Assembly: GCF_016650815.1 (NCBI RefSeq)
Contig: NZ_JAEKEZ010000015.1
Coordinates: 1-64,000 of the forward strand
Length of the DNA stretch: 64,000 nucleotides
Reading direction: 5' to 3'
Origin: Pseudomonas sp. TH31
GTDB taxonomy: Bacteria; Pseudomonadota; Gammaproteobacteria; Pseudomonadales; Pseudomonadaceae
The position numbers and the translations under genes were made by a program. Position 1 is the first letter of the stretch. Every line of letters begins with the position of its first letter. Under the pieces are notes generated by a model that ran no database searches, had not been told where the DNA came from, and was given only the letters and a program-made list of their open reading frames with translations. Positions 48,908-58,606 of this stretch are shown here, piece by piece.

Positions 48908-49107
48908 AGAAAAACTCCTTGGATTGTACTGGCGCGGGCGCGCGGCCCAAGCGTTAAGACGGCTAGTATAAGACGGAAAAGCGGGTTTAGGCAGCGTCGT
49001 ATGAGCCGGCCTGCGGATGTTGCGAAATGACTGCGCGCAATTCACATCAATGTCACTCAACTGTCACTGTCATCCCATAGCCTTGTCGCTATTTCAGGGA
49101 CGTTGAT

Positions 49108-49728
49108 ATGTCGCATGCCGAAGCCTTGCCTGTCGCCGCACCCAGCCTGACTGCCGTACTGTTCGGACTCAGTGGTTGCCTGGTGGATTTCGGTGCCCGT
49201 ACGCACCAGCCCGGCGCTCCCTGCGCCGAACACGCCGAGGTCACCCCCGGCGCCCTGGATAGCCTGCACAGCTTGCAGCGGCAGAAAATCCCCTGCGCCT
49301 GGCTGGATGAACTCTCCCCTACCCGCAGCCAAGCCCTTGCTGGCGCCCTGCCCGCGTGGATCAAACCTTCGCAACATCCAGCAACAATCAATCCATGGCC
49401 GGCGCCAAACGCCTGCTGGCAAGCGTTGATGGCGTTGAATGTCGAGCGGCTGGACGGCTGTGTGCTGGTCAGCGGCGAACCACGATTGCTGCAGGCCGGG
49501 CTCAATGCCGGGTTGTGGACCATTGGCCTGGCGTCCTGCGGTTCGCTGTGCGGGCTGGCGCCGAATGAATGGCAAGCCTTGAGCCAAAAGGACCGCGAAC
49601 ACCTGCGGGGCAAGGCGACGGTGCAGTTGTTTGGTCTGGGGGTGCACTCGGTGATTGATCACCTCGGTGAACTCGATACCTGCCTGGCCGACATCAGCCT
49701 GCGCCGGCTCAAGGGCGAAAAGCCCTGA
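49108..49728 (+). CDS. HAD-like protein, degenerate phosphonatase relative
   Basis: A 206-aa protein whose N-terminus AVLFGLSGCLVDFGARTHQPG aligns with the phosphonatase nucleophile motif (FDxxGTTVDFG), but both catalytic Asp positions are replaced (Gly and Leu/Ser), and the later ACWQALMALN and LVSGEPRLLQAGLNAGLWTIGL keep the fold. It is probably a non-catalytic HAD pseudoenzyme. It is transcribed divergently from mlaA. Confidence 0.7.
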   Translation: MSHAEALPVAAPSLTAVLFGLSGCLVDFGARTHQPGAPCAEHAEVTPGALDSLHSLQRQKIPCAWLDELSPTRSQALAGALPAWIKPSQHPATINPWPAPNACWQALMALNVERLDGCVLVSGEPRLLQAGLNAGLWTIGLASCGSLCGLAPNEWQALSQKDREHLRGKATVQLFGLGVHSVIDHLGELDTCLADISLRRLKGEKP

Positions 49729-49837
49729 TCGAGATCATGCAGGTTGCCCGGGAGTGGATTAATCTAGAGGTCAGCCATAGACCTTTGGCGTGCTGCTGCG
49801 GTCTATGCCAGTGCCTATCGATAAAAGGAAGAACGCC

Positions 49838-50101
49838 ATGCCTGCCCGCGAACTGCAAGAACAGCTCAATACCCTGCGCGAGCAATTGGAACAGAATCCG
49901 CCGCTGTCCGAAGCCGAGCGCGAAGACCTGCACGCGCTGATGCAACAGATCGAACTTGAGCTTGAACTGGAAACCAAAACCAAAGACTCCAATCTCGCCG
50001 ATGGCGTGAACCTGGCCATAGAACGCTTCGAACTGGAACACCCGGCCATTGCCGGCACCTTGCGCAACATTGTGCAGACCCTGGGCAACATCGGGATCTG
50101 A
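49838..50101 (+). CDS. DUF4404 family protein
   Basis: An 87-aa helical protein (ELQEQLNTLREQLEQNPPLSEAEREDLHALMQQIELELELE) of DUF4404, unknown function, predicted coiled coil. ATG 49838 has AAAAGGA upstream. It is followed by a terminator. Confidence 0.78.
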   Translation: MPARELQEQLNTLREQLEQNPPLSEAEREDLHALMQQIELELELETKTKDSNLADGVNLAIERFELEHPAIAGTLRNIVQTLGNIGI

Positions 50102-50119
50102 ACCCCTCAGGTGCAAAAA

Positions 50120-50148
50120 AGCCCCGCCAGTGATAGCGGGGCTTTTTC
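50120..50148 (+). terminator. Rho-independent terminator
   Basis: AGCCCCGC (50120-50127) pairs with GCGGGGCT (50136-50143), followed by TTTTTCG. It ends the DUF4404 gene. Confidence 0.88.
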
Positions 50149-50164
50149 GTTTACAGGGTCTGAA

Positions 50165-50213
50165 ATCAAAAGATCGTCCGAAGGCTCGGGACGCGTTCGG
50201 ACGATCTTTTGAT
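50165..50213. repeat. Inverted repeat (ATCAAAAGATCGTCCGAA family)
   Basis: Arms 50165-50182 and 50196-50213 are perfect inverses. The outer half is the same CTTTTGATC sequence as the repeat at 5483, placing both in one family. It sits between two convergent genes, just after a terminator. Confidence 0.8.
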
Positions 50214-50220
50214 CTTGATC

Positions 50221-51051
50221 TTACTGGCGGACCAGACGGTGGTTCGGCAGTTGGACCGTTTCAGTACTGCGATACGGGTTGATATCCAACCCGCCACGCC
50301 GCACATAGCGCGCATACACGGTCAGTTTCTCTGGCTTCAACAACCGCTGCAGGTCGAGGAAGATCCGCTCCACGCACTGCTCATGGAAGTCCGAGTGTTG
50401 ACGGAAGCTCACTAGGTATTCCAGCAAACTCGCGTGATCCAGCGCAGCGCCACGGTACTCGACCGCCACACTGCCCCAGTCCGGCTGGCTGGTGACCGGG
50501 CAGTTGGACTTGAGCAAATGGCTGTGCACGCTCTCTTCGACGATGCGCGAATCATCGCAACGCAGCAGTTCCGGACGCGGGTGCTCGTAGGTGCTGACGC
50601 TGATGTCCAGGTCATCAATGCAAACGCCCGGCAACGCCACGACGCCTTCCGCCTCAACGTCCTTGAGGCTGCGAATCCGCACGCCGACCGGTTTACCGGC
50701 TGCCACCGACAGGTCTTTCACCAGCGTGGATTCAAGGCTCGCTGTGTCGGCAAACGGCGTCTGGTTCAGGGAATTGAGGTACAACTTGAACGACTTGGAT
50801 TCGATGATGTTCGGCGAATCCGCCGGGATAATGAATTCACCGATCGCCACCACGGGCTTGCCCGACGGCAACAGCCACGACAGTTCGAAGCAGTTCCAGA
50901 AGTCCACGCCTTTATACGGCAGGGTGTCCGCTGTCAGCCCCAACTCGGCCCATTTCGCGGTGCGCGGGATCGGGAACAACAAGGACGGCGTGTAGGTGGC
51001 GATGTATTCGCTGGACTTGCCCAGCGGCGAATGTTCGGCTGCGGGATGCAT
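50221..51051 (-). CDS. queF: NADPH-dependent 7-cyano-7-deazaguanine reductase
   Basis: A 276-aa enzyme making preQ1 from preQ0 in queuosine synthesis. The QueF motif [11 protein letters not shown], the catalytic Cys in [14 protein letters not shown], and [13 protein letters not shown] identify the long (YqcD-type) bimodular form. It stands alone, next to the copper-response cluster. Confidence 0.95.
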   Translation of the reverse strand: MHPAAEHSPLGKSSEYIATYTPSLLFPIPRTAKWAELGLTADTLPYKGVDFWNCFELSWLLPSGKPVVAIGEFIIPADSPNIIESKSFKLYLNSLNQTPFADTASLESTLVKDLSVAAGKPVGVRIRSLKDVEAEGVVALPGVCIDDLDISVSTYEHPRPELLRCDDSRIVEESVHSHLLKSNCPVTSQPDWGSVAVEYRGAALDHASLLEYLVSFRQHSDFHEQCVERIFLDLQRLLKPEKLTVYARYVRRGGLDINPYRSTETVQLPNHRLVRQ

Positions 51052-51112
51052 GGCGGAAACCTGACTGAAGAATCAGCGGATTCTATCAGCCTTTGCGCCC
51101 GTCTTTGAATGC

Positions 51113-51634
51113 TTACTGACTGACAGTCAGTTTGCCGACCATGCCAGCCTGATAGTGGCCCGGGATATTGCAGGCGAATTCCAGGCTGGTCGCCCTGGTG
51201 AAGGTCCAGGTCAGCTCGGCGGTTTTGCCCGGCGGCACCAAAACACTGTTGGGGTCGTCGTGCTTCATGCCGTGATCCATTCCGGCCATCGAACCGTGGT
51301 CCATGTCCTTCATCGCTGTAGGTGTCAGCATTCCGTTCTGCTGCATCTTCAACATTTCCTGCTGGTGCGCGGCATGCATAGCCGCATCACCGAGGTTGAA
51401 CTCGTGCAGCAACTGGCCTTTATTCACCAGCACAAAACGAACAGTCTCACCGGCCTTGACCTCGATGGTTTTCGGATCGAACGACATATCGCCCATCACC
51501 ACTTCCACGCTGCGGCTGGCTTTGGCCGCCGCGGCCGGTTGACCGAAGTCGTAGGTCTGCGCGGGCGAGGCCCATACTGGAGAACCCAGCGCCAGCAAAC
51601 ACGCGGCCAGCACCAGACGATTGCGCAAAAACAT
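51113..51634 (-). CDS. Periplasmic copper-binding cupredoxin with Met/His-rich insert
   Basis: A 173-aa exported protein (signal peptide to PVWAS). A cupredoxin domain has His in LLHEFN and Cys/His/Met in FACNIPGHYQAGM. Between them is a Met/His-rich insert (MDHGSMAGMDHGMKHDD) that could bind Cu(I). It diverges from copRS over a CopR-type box, so it is very likely induced by copper and aids tolerance. Confidence 0.85.
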   Translation of the reverse strand: MFLRNRLVLAACLLALGSPVWASPAQTYDFGQPAAAAKASRSVEVVMGDMSFDPKTIEVKAGETVRFVLVNKGQLLHEFNLGDAAMHAAHQQEMLKMQQNGMLTPTAMKDMDHGSMAGMDHGMKHDDPNSVLVPPGKTAELTWTFTRATSLEFACNIPGHYQAGMVGKLTVSQ

Positions 51635-51699
51635 AGTCGTACTCCAACAAGATAAGGTTCAGCCTGTGCAAAACTCTAAACTGACACGCCTGCCCGCAA

Positions 51700-51728
51700 C
51701 CTGACAGCCAGATTACAACTTTGTCAGG
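51700..51728. promoter_or_regulatory. Cop-box-like palindrome
   Basis: CCTGACA (51700-51706) and TGTCAGG (51722-51728) are perfect inverses across 15 bases that include AGATTACAA. This fits the operator type bound by CopR regulators in pseudomonads and sits between the divergent cupredoxin and copRS genes. Confidence 0.65.
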
Positions 51729-51789
51729 TTGGCCTGCATTGCAGCCGCCCACGGTATAAAGCGTTCGTTCCATTTGCCCAGAGTTACCC

Positions 51790-52470
51790 ATGAAACTGCT
51801 GATCGTCGAAGACCAGGCCAAAACCGGCCATTACTTGCGCCAGGGCCTGACCGAGGCCGGTTTCAATACCGAACTGGTGGCCGATGGCAGCACCGGCCAG
51901 CAACTGGCGCTGACCGGCGATTACGCCTTGCTGATCCTCGATGTGATGCTGCCCGGCCGTGACGGCTGGCAAATCCTGCAAGCTGTGCGCGGTGCGGGTC
52001 TCGACACGCCGGTACTGTTTCTGACAGCGCGAGACGCGGTGGAGGACAGGGTTCACGGCCTGGAACTTGGCGCCGACGACTACCTGGTCAAACCTTTCGC
52101 CTTCTCCGAACTGCTGGCCCGAGTCCGCAGCCTGTTGCGCCGTGGCAACGCCACGCCTCAGGAAACCTGCCTGCAACTGGCCGACCTGCGCCTGGACCTG
52201 ATCCGCCGCCGGGTCGAACGTAGCGGCCAGCGCATCGACCTGACCGCCAAGGAATTCGCCCTGCTGGAAATGCTCCTGCGCCGGCAGGGTGAAGTGCTGC
52301 CCAAATCGTTGATCGCCTCCCAGGTGTGGGACATGAATTTCGACAGTGACACCAATGTCATCGAAGTGGCGATCCGACGGCTGCGCCTGAAGATCGACGA
52401 CGAATTCCCCAACAAGCTGATCCACACCGTGCGCGGCATGGGTTATGTGCTTGAAGAGCGCGACGCCTGA
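51790..52470 (+). CDS. copR: Copper-responsive response regulator (CopR/CusR type)
   Basis: A 226-aa OmpR-family regulator. The receiver domain has the acidic pair in IVEDQ, phospho-Asp in [14 protein letters not shown] and Lys in [10 protein letters not shown]. The winged-helix domain ([20 protein letters not shown] to [11 protein letters not shown]) binds DNA. It overlaps copS by one base (TGATG). It probably activates the divergent cupredoxin gene through the palindrome at 51700. Confidence 0.9.
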   Translation: MKLLIVEDQAKTGHYLRQGLTEAGFNTELVADGSTGQQLALTGDYALLILDVMLPGRDGWQILQAVRGAGLDTPVLFLTARDAVEDRVHGLELGADDYLVKPFAFSELLARVRSLLRRGNATPQETCLQLADLRLDLIRRRVERSGQRIDLTAKEFALLEMLLRRQGEVLPKSLIASQVWDMNFDSDTNVIEVAIRRLRLKIDDEFPNKLIHTVRGMGYVLEERDA

Positions 52471-53819
52471 TGCGCCGACTGTCCTTGAGTAATCGCCTCG
52501 CGCTGCTGTTTGCGGCCTGCACGGCGGTGGTTTCGTTATTCGCCGGGGTGTTGTTCAGCCGCGCCAGCGAAGCCCACTTCATCGAACTCGATCAGCAGTT
52601 GCTGGACGGCAAGTTGATCGGTTTACGTCGGGCACTGCACGATATTCAGTCCAGTGAAAGCCAGGCGAAGCTTGCGGATGAACTGAGCCGACAGGCCGAT
52701 CTGTCGCTACGAATCACCGGTAGCGATGGCCGGCGCTGGTACGACAGCGCCGCGAACTTGCCCAAGGAACTCCCGCAAAAACCGGGCTTATCAACCCTGA
52801 ACGACGACGGCACTGACTATCGCGTCCTGAATGCGCCGCTGTACCTCGACAAACCCGACTCACCGCAACTGACCCTGCTGCTGGACATCACTCATCACCA
52901 ACACTTTCTGCAACGCATGCAGCACCTGATCTGGCTGACCGTTGGCCTCTCGGCCCTGGCCACCGCGTTGCTTGGAGCCTGGGCGGCACGTAGCGGTCTA
53001 CGCCCGTTGCGGCGCATGAGTGCGGTGGCCAGTGGCGTTTCTGCGCAATCGCTCAATGCGCGGTTGCCGGAAGAGAACATGCCACCGGAACTCGCGGAAA
53101 TGGCCCACAACTTCAACGCCATGCTCGGACGTCTCGACGACTCTTTCCAACGGCTCTCGGCCTTCTCCGCCGACATCGCCCATGAACTGCGCACGCCACT
53201 GTCGAACCTGCTGACCCACACCCAGGTCACCCTCACCCGCCCCCGCACGCTCGAGGACTACCGCGAAGCGCTGCACAGCAACCTCGAAGAACTGCAATGG
53301 ATGGCGCAACTGGTCAACGACATGTTGTACCTGGCCAAGGCAGACCACGGTTTGCTGATGCCCAAGCGTGAACCGCTGGCGTTGGCGGAGGAAGCAGATC
53401 TGGTGCTGGAGTTCTTCGCGCCGCTGGCCGAGGACGCGCAAGTGACGCTGACCCGCGATGGCAGCGGGCACATCGAAGGCGACCGCAGCATGTTGCGCCG
53501 GGCGCTTTCCAATCTGCTGGATAACGCATTGCGGTTTACGCCGGACAACGGCGAAGTTCGGCTGCGGATTGTCGAGCAGCCCAAAGGCTTGAGCCTGACG
53601 GTCGAGAACAGTGGAGACGGGATTTCGGAAGATTTGCTGCCGCGCCTGTTCGACCGTTTCTACCGGGCCGACCCGGCGCGCCAGGAAGGCAGCAGTGAAC
53701 ATGCGGGGTTGGGATTGGCGATCACCCAGTCAATCATCCGCGCCCATGGCGGGCAGATTCGTTGCGAATCGGAGAGTGGGTGGACGCGGTTTGTGATTGA
53801 GTTGCCAAAAGGAGATTGA
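52470..53819 (+). CDS. copS: Copper-sensing histidine kinase (CopS/CusS type)
   Basis: A 449-aa membrane kinase. Two membrane helices (about 10-30 and 150-172) flank a ~120-residue periplasmic sensor; then HAMP (RSGLRPLRRMSAVASGV), the H box FSADIAHELRTPLSNLLTHTQ with the phospho-His, the N box (LSNLLDNALRFTP) and ATP-binding G boxes (NSGDGISEDLLPRLFDRFYR, GLGLAI). It phosphorylates CopR. Confidence 0.9.
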   Translation: MRRLSLSNRLALLFAACTAVVSLFAGVLFSRASEAHFIELDQQLLDGKLIGLRRALHDIQSSESQAKLADELSRQADLSLRITGSDGRRWYDSAANLPKELPQKPGLSTLNDDGTDYRVLNAPLYLDKPDSPQLTLLLDITHHQHFLQRMQHLIWLTVGLSALATALLGAWAARSGLRPLRRMSAVASGVSAQSLNARLPEENMPPELAEMAHNFNAMLGRLDDSFQRLSAFSADIAHELRTPLSNLLTHTQVTLTRPRTLEDYREALHSNLEELQWMAQLVNDMLYLAKADHGLLMPKREPLALAEEADLVLEFFAPLAEDAQVTLTRDGSGHIEGDRSMLRRALSNLLDNALRFTPDNGEVRLRIVEQPKGLSLTVENSGDGISEDLLPRLFDRFYRADPARQEGSSEHAGLGLAITQSIIRAHGGQIRCESESGWTRFVIELPKGD

Positions 53820-53837
53820 GGGCGGCAACGCCGGCCT

Positions 53838-53915
53838 CTTCGCGAGCAAGCCCGCCCCCACATTAGATCTGAGTCAACTCGGTCAAATGTGGGAGCGGGC
53901 TTGCTCGCGAAGGCA
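53838..53915. repeat. REPIN
   Basis: CTTCGCGAGCAAGCCCGCCCCCACATT faces GTGGGAGCGGGCTTGCTCGCGAAGG across a short loop. It lies between the convergent copS and lolE genes. Confidence 0.88.
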
Positions 53916-53925
53916 GTATCAGGAG

Positions 53926-55170
53926 TTACGAATACCGCAACGCGTGAGCCGGCTCGATCTTCGCTGCACGCCACGCCGGGTAAACCGTCGCCAAAAAGCT
54001 CAAGATAAACCCGGCAGAACAGATCAGTAACACATCCCCGCCCTGCAACTCGGACGGCAAGTTGCTGACGAAATACACGTCCGAACTGAAGATATGCTGC
54101 CCGCTGACGCGTTCCAGCCAACCCACCAGCTCACTGACGTTCAACGCCGCAATCACCCCCAGAATGCCGCCGATCAACGTGCCGACAACCCCGATCACCG
54201 TGCCCTGCACCATGAAGATCGCCATGATCTGACGTGGCGTCGCGCCGATGGTCCGCAGGATCGCGATGTCCGCGCCCTTGTCGTTCACCACCATGATCAA
54301 GGTGGCGATGATGTTGAACGCCGCCACCGCGACGATCATCAGCAACAGCAGGCCGATCATGGTTTTTTCCATTTTCATCGCGCTGAACAGGCTGCCCTGG
54401 GTGTGGGTCCAGTCGTCAGCCTTGTAACCCGCGCCGAGGGCAGTGGCGATGTCGTTCGACACTTTAGGCGCCGCGTACAAGTCCTTCACCGCCAGGCGCA
54501 CGCTCTGCACCTGATTCGGTTGCCAGTGCTGCATTTGCGCGGCATCGGCCATGTGGATCAGCGCCATCGAGCCGTCCAGCTCGGCGCCGACCTTGAACAC
54601 GCCGACCACGTTCAGCCGCTGCATGCGCGGGGTGATACCGCCCGGTGCGGTGCTGACTTCGGGCACGATCAGGGTGATCTTGTCGCCGACGTTCAAGCGA
54701 AAGCGCCGCGCGGTGATTTCACCGACCACCACGCCGAACTCGCCGGGTTTCAGGTCATCGAGGCGACCTTGCACGATGTGCTGGGCGACGATCGAGACCT
54801 TGCCTTCCTGCGCCGGATCGATGCCGCTGACCTGGATCGGCTGCATCGAGCCTTTGTAGGACAGCATGCCTTCCATCTCGGTGAACGGCACGGCGGCGGT
54901 CACTTCCGGATTTTTCATCGCAGCGGCGGCCACTGGCTGCCAATCGTCGATCGGGCTCACGCCGACGATGGTCGCGTGGGGCACCATGCCGAGGATGCGC
55001 GAGCTCATTTCGCGCTGGAAGCCGTTCATCACCGACAACACCACGATCATTGCCAATACGCCCAAGGCGAGGCCGATCATCGAGGTCATCGAGATAAAGG
55101 ATACAAAGCGATTGCGGCGCTTGGCGCGGGTATAGCGCGCGCCGATAAAGATCGATAACGGTCTGAACAT
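53926..55170 (-). CDS. lolE: Lipoprotein-releasing ABC transporter permease LolE
   Basis: A 414-aa inner-membrane permease with the MacB/FtsX-like layout: TM1 ([23 protein letters not shown]), a large periplasmic domain, and three C-terminal helices (about 270-400). With LolC and LolD it extracts outer-membrane lipoproteins to LolA. It is 50-60% alike to the LolC copy two genes upstream. I use ATG 55170 (MFRPLSIFIG). Confidence 0.93.
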   Translation of the reverse strand: MFRPLSIFIGARYTRAKRRNRFVSFISMTSMIGLALGVLAMIVVLSVMNGFQREMSSRILGMVPHATIVGVSPIDDWQPVAAAAMKNPEVTAAVPFTEMEGMLSYKGSMQPIQVSGIDPAQEGKVSIVAQHIVQGRLDDLKPGEFGVVVGEITARRFRLNVGDKITLIVPEVSTAPGGITPRMQRLNVVGVFKVGAELDGSMALIHMADAAQMQHWQPNQVQSVRLAVKDLYAAPKVSNDIATALGAGYKADDWTHTQGSLFSAMKMEKTMIGLLLLMIVAVAAFNIIATLIMVVNDKGADIAILRTIGATPRQIMAIFMVQGTVIGVVGTLIGGILGVIAALNVSELVGWLERVSGQHIFSSDVYFVSNLPSELQGGDVLLICSAGFILSFLATVYPAWRAAKIEPAHALRYS

Positions 55171-55233
55171 TCGCTGGGGCACCGTATGAAAATAAAAGAC
55201 CCGACGCCTTTTCAAACCTCGGGTTTGGGCCGA

Positions 55234-55932
55234 TCAGATGGCTGTCAGGCGACCTTCCTGCAAATGCAGGACACGGTCCATCTGGCGGGCCAGGTTCATG
55301 TCGTGAGTCACCACCAGGAACGCCGTGCGCATCGAGGTGCTGAGTTCCAGCATCAAATCCTGAATGCCCTGGGCAGTGTGGGAGTCGAGATTGCCGGTCG
55401 GCTCGTCGAGCATCACCAGGCCAGGGTTATTCACCAGGGCGCGGGCGATGGCCACACGCTGGCGTTCGCCACCGGAGAGCTCGGACGGCTTGTGTTCCAG
55501 ACGATGGCCCAACCCAACCCGCTCCAGCAACGCGGTGGCACGCTGACGCGCCTCCGGGATCGCAGTCTTGCCGATCAGCAACGGCATGCAGACGTTTTCC
55601 AGCGCGGTGAATTCCGGCAGCAAGTGGTGGAACTGGTACACGAACCCCAGGGAACGGTTACGCAGCAGGCCACGCTTCTTCTCGCTCAGTGCCGACAGCT
55701 CTTCGCCGTCGAGCCAGACGCTGCCCTTGGTCGGCGTGTCGAGGCCGCCCAACAGGTTGAGCAAGGTACTTTTGCCCGAACCCGAAGTGCCGACAATCGC
55801 CACGCGCTCACCCGGATGCAGCTCCAGTTGCAGACCGGCCAAAACTTCTACAGATTCCGGGCCTTCCTCATAGGATTTGCCCAGGTTGCGGCAGCTCAAG
55901 ATTGCTTTATCACTCATGCCTGACTCACTCAT
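55234..55932 (-). CDS. lolD: Lipoprotein-releasing ABC ATPase LolD
   Basis: A 232-aa ABC ATPase: Walker [11 protein letters not shown]-loop VYQFHHLLP, signature LSGGERQR, Walker [10 protein letters not shown] and H-loop VVTHD. It powers LolCE. ATG 55932 has GGAGG upstream and overlaps the lolC stop; ATG 55917 is an alternative matching shorter homologues. Confidence 0.94.
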   Translation of the reverse strand: MSESGMSDKAILSCRNLGKSYEEGPESVEVLAGLQLELHPGERVAIVGTSGSGKSTLLNLLGGLDTPTKGSVWLDGEELSALSEKKRGLLRNRSLGFVYQFHHLLPEFTALENVCMPLLIGKTAIPEARQRATALLERVGLGHRLEHKPSELSGGERQRVAIARALVNNPGLVMLDEPTGNLDSHTAQGIQDLMLELSTSMRTAFLVVTHDMNLARQMDRVLHLQEGRLTAI

Positions 55933-57175
55933 AACGTAGCGCCTCCGCAGGCTGGGTGCGCGCGGCACGCCAGGCTGGATACAGGGTGGCGAGGAAACTC
56001 AGAACCAACGCGGCGGCGCAGACCATCAACACGTCCTGGCTCTGCACTTGCGACGGCAGGTAATCAATGAAATACACGTCGGCGTTCAGGAATTTATGCC
56101 CGATCAGACCTTCGAGGGCCGAGATCGCGGCGCTGACGTTCAGCGCGGCGAAGATCCCGACCACAGCGCCGATCAGCGTACCGATCACACCAATGACCGT
56201 GCCCTGGACCATGAAGATCGCCATGATCTGCCCCGGCGTGGAACCGAGGGTACGCAGGATCGCGATGTCGCCCTTCTTGTCGTTCACCACCATCACCAGC
56301 GTGGAGATGATGTTGAAGGCCGCGACGGCAACGATCAGCAGCAACAGCAGGCCGATCATGGCTTTTTCCATGCGGATCGCCTGATACAGGTTGCCGTGGG
56401 TACGGGTCCAGTCGCGGGCGTAGTAATGGTCTTCGCCGAGTTGCTGGGCGATGTTCCATGCCGTGCGCGGCGCCTGGAACAGGTCGTCGAACTTCAGGCG
56501 CAGGCCCTGGACCTGATCCGGTTTCCAGCGGTGCAACCTGGCCAGATCCTGCAGGTTGGTCACGCCCAGGTAGCCATCCAGCTCACCGGCGCCGACATGG
56601 AAGATGCCGACCACGGTAAAGCGTTTCATGCGCGGGAACATCCCGGCCGGGGTCACGGTGACTTCCGGCGCCACGAACGTCAGCTTGTCGCCGATGGACG
56701 CACCGAGCTTGGCCGCGGCCTTGTCGCCAATGACGATGCCGAAGCTGCCGGGGGTCAGGTCGTCGAGCTTGCCCTGCTGCATGAAGTTATCAATGATCGA
56801 GACCTGCCGTTCCAGCGCAGGGTCGACGGCATTGAGCAGCACCTTGGACACCTTGCCGTTGTTGGTCAGCAGGCCCTGCATCTGGGTGAACGGCGCAACG
56901 GCCGTCACCTGCGGGTTCTGCCTGACCTTGGCGGCCAGGCTTTGCCAGTCGCTGATCGGCTCACCAGACTCGATGGTCGCGTGGGGCACCATGCCCAGCA
57001 CGCGGGTGCGCATCTCATGATCGAAGCCGTTCATCACCGAAAGCACGACGATCATCACGACCACGCCAAGGGCGAGCCCGATCATCGAAGTCAGGGAAAT
57101 GAACGACACAAAATGATTGCGACGCTTTGCACGGGTATAACGCGTGCCAATAAATACGAAGAGAGGTCTGAACAT
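55925..57175 (-). CDS. lolC: Lipoprotein-releasing ABC transporter permease LolC
   Basis: A 416-aa paralogue of LolE, same topology (TM1 [22 protein letters not shown]-terminal helices from [15 protein letters not shown] on). It is first gene of lolCDE; its periplasmic domain should bind LolA. ATG 57175. Confidence 0.93.
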   Translation of the reverse strand: MFRPLFVFIGTRYTRAKRRNHFVSFISLTSMIGLALGVVVMIVVLSVMNGFDHEMRTRVLGMVPHATIESGEPISDWQSLAAKVRQNPQVTAVAPFTQMQGLLTNNGKVSKVLLNAVDPALERQVSIIDNFMQQGKLDDLTPGSFGIVIGDKAAAKLGASIGDKLTFVAPEVTVTPAGMFPRMKRFTVVGIFHVGAGELDGYLGVTNLQDLARLHRWKPDQVQGLRLKFDDLFQAPRTAWNIAQQLGEDHYYARDWTRTHGNLYQAIRMEKAMIGLLLLLIVAVAAFNIISTLVMVVNDKKGDIAILRTLGSTPGQIMAIFMVQGTVIGVIGTLIGAVVGIFAALNVSAAISALEGLIGHKFLNADVYFIDYLPSQVQSQDVLMVCAAALVLSFLATLYPAWRAARTQPAEALRYE

Positions 57176-57269
57176 GTCGGGGCTTGTTCGGAGGGAAAAG
57201 GAACGTCCTTGTGGCGGGGGTCGATAACCAGCTTTACACTCAGACCACCGCCGCTACCATGGGTTCGCC

Positions 57270-57851
57270 ATGTCGACATTAGATGAAGAAGATCGCCGCG
57301 AATACTACCGTATCGAGGACGCGATCGCACTGGAAATTCGGCCCCTGTCCGCTCCCGAAGCCGCAGGCCAGGAAGTGTTGCAGGATGCTTCCCCACTGTT
57401 CAACCTGCTCAGCGAACTGCACCTGAGCGAATTCGAGTCGCAGCACCTGTTGCGCCAGATCAGTGAGCGCGACCGCAGCATCGCCGCCTTCCTGAAATCC
57501 CAGAACAAACGCATCGACCTGCTCAGCCAGGTGATTGCCCTGACCGTGCTCGGGCAAATCGGTGAACCGCAATCGGTGATCATCTCTGAAGGCGGCATCG
57601 ACTTTCAGCACCCGACGCCGATTGCCGTCGGCGCGCACCTGTCAGTCAAAATGGTGCTGATGCCGCAAGCGCTGGGGCTGCTGCTGCGGGCCAAGGTCAC
57701 CCACTGCGACCGCAAGGGCGACGGCTACGACGTCGGCACCGAGTTCGAGTACCCGACCGATGCCCAACGCCAGCTGCTCGCCCGCTATATCTTGCAGAAG
57801 CAGGCCCAGGAGCGACGCCTGGCCCGCGAACAAAACGAATCAGGCATTTAA
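57270..57851 (+). CDS. PilZ domain protein downstream of lolC (divergent)
   Basis: A 193-aa protein. The N-terminus holds EEDRREYYRIEDAIALEI, a PilZ-type start with arginines; a helical middle (LHLSEFESQHLLRQISERDRS) and a PilZ beta-barrel-like C-terminus (VIISEGGIDFQHPTPIAVGAHLSVKMVL) follow. It may bind c-di-GMP. It is divergent from lolC and 13 bases upstream of the GDPD gene. Confidence 0.8.
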   Translation: MSTLDEEDRREYYRIEDAIALEIRPLSAPEAAGQEVLQDASPLFNLLSELHLSEFESQHLLRQISERDRSIAAFLKSQNKRIDLLSQVIALTVLGQIGEPQSVIISEGGIDFQHPTPIAVGAHLSVKMVLMPQALGLLLRAKVTHCDRKGDGYDVGTEFEYPTDAQRQLLARYILQKQAQERRLAREQNESGI

Positions 57852-57864
57852 TTAAGGAAGAACC

Positions 57865-58586
57865 GTGACCCTCATCTACGGCCATCGCGGCGCCAAGGGC
57901 GAAGCACCGGAAAACACCCTCACCAGTTTCCAGGAATGCCTCAAGCACGGCGTTCGCCGTTGCGAACTGGATCTGCACCTGTCCATGGACGGCGAGTTGA
58001 TGGTCATCCACGACCCGACGCTCAAGCGCACCACCGACCGTCGCGGCAAAGTGGTCGAGCATTCGGCAAAAGATCTGGTGACCTACGACGCCCGCAAGGG
58101 CGGCCCGGCTGGATCAAGGCGTGCCCGATTCCAACGCTGGAAGAACTGTTCGAGAAGTGTGATTTCGAGCACTGGCAACTGGAAGTCAAAAGCGCTTCAC
58201 GCACTCGCGCCGCGACCACTGTGCTGGCGATTCGTGAAATGGCTCAACGTTTCGGCCTGCTCGACAAGGTCACGATCACCTCAAGTTCGCGCGAAGTGCT
58301 CAAAGCCGCGCTGGACCTGGTGCCGGACGTGTCCCGCGGATTGGTGGCCGAGTATGCCTGGCTCGACCCGTTGAAGGTCGCGCAAAGCTATGGCTGTGAG
58401 ATTCTGGCGCTGAACTGGACCCTGTGTACGCCGGAACGCCTGCAGAAGGCGCAGCGTCAGGGGTTGCATGTATCGGTATGGACAGTCAACGAGCCCGCGC
58501 TGATGCGCAGACTCGCCGACTTCGGCGTTGACAGCCTGATTACAGACTTTCCCGGTTTGGCCACTGCCACGCTCGAGAATTGCTGA
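57865..58586 (+). pseudogene. Glycerophosphodiester phosphodiesterase, frameshifted
   Basis: A GTG start leads into IYGHRGAKGEAPENTLTSF (catalytic GHRG with Glu following) and CELDLHLSMDGELMVIHDPTLKRTTD. At 58104-58107 (GGCCCGG) the frame shifts and continues as GWIKACPIPTLEELFEKCDFEHWQLEVKS to VWTVNEPALM and the end at 58586. One missing C in CCC(C)GG restores it. All active-site parts are preserved across both halves, which favours a recent lesion or a base-calling error. Confidence 0.85.
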
Positions 58587-58606
58587 AATCGGTCTCCCCG
58601 GCCGGC

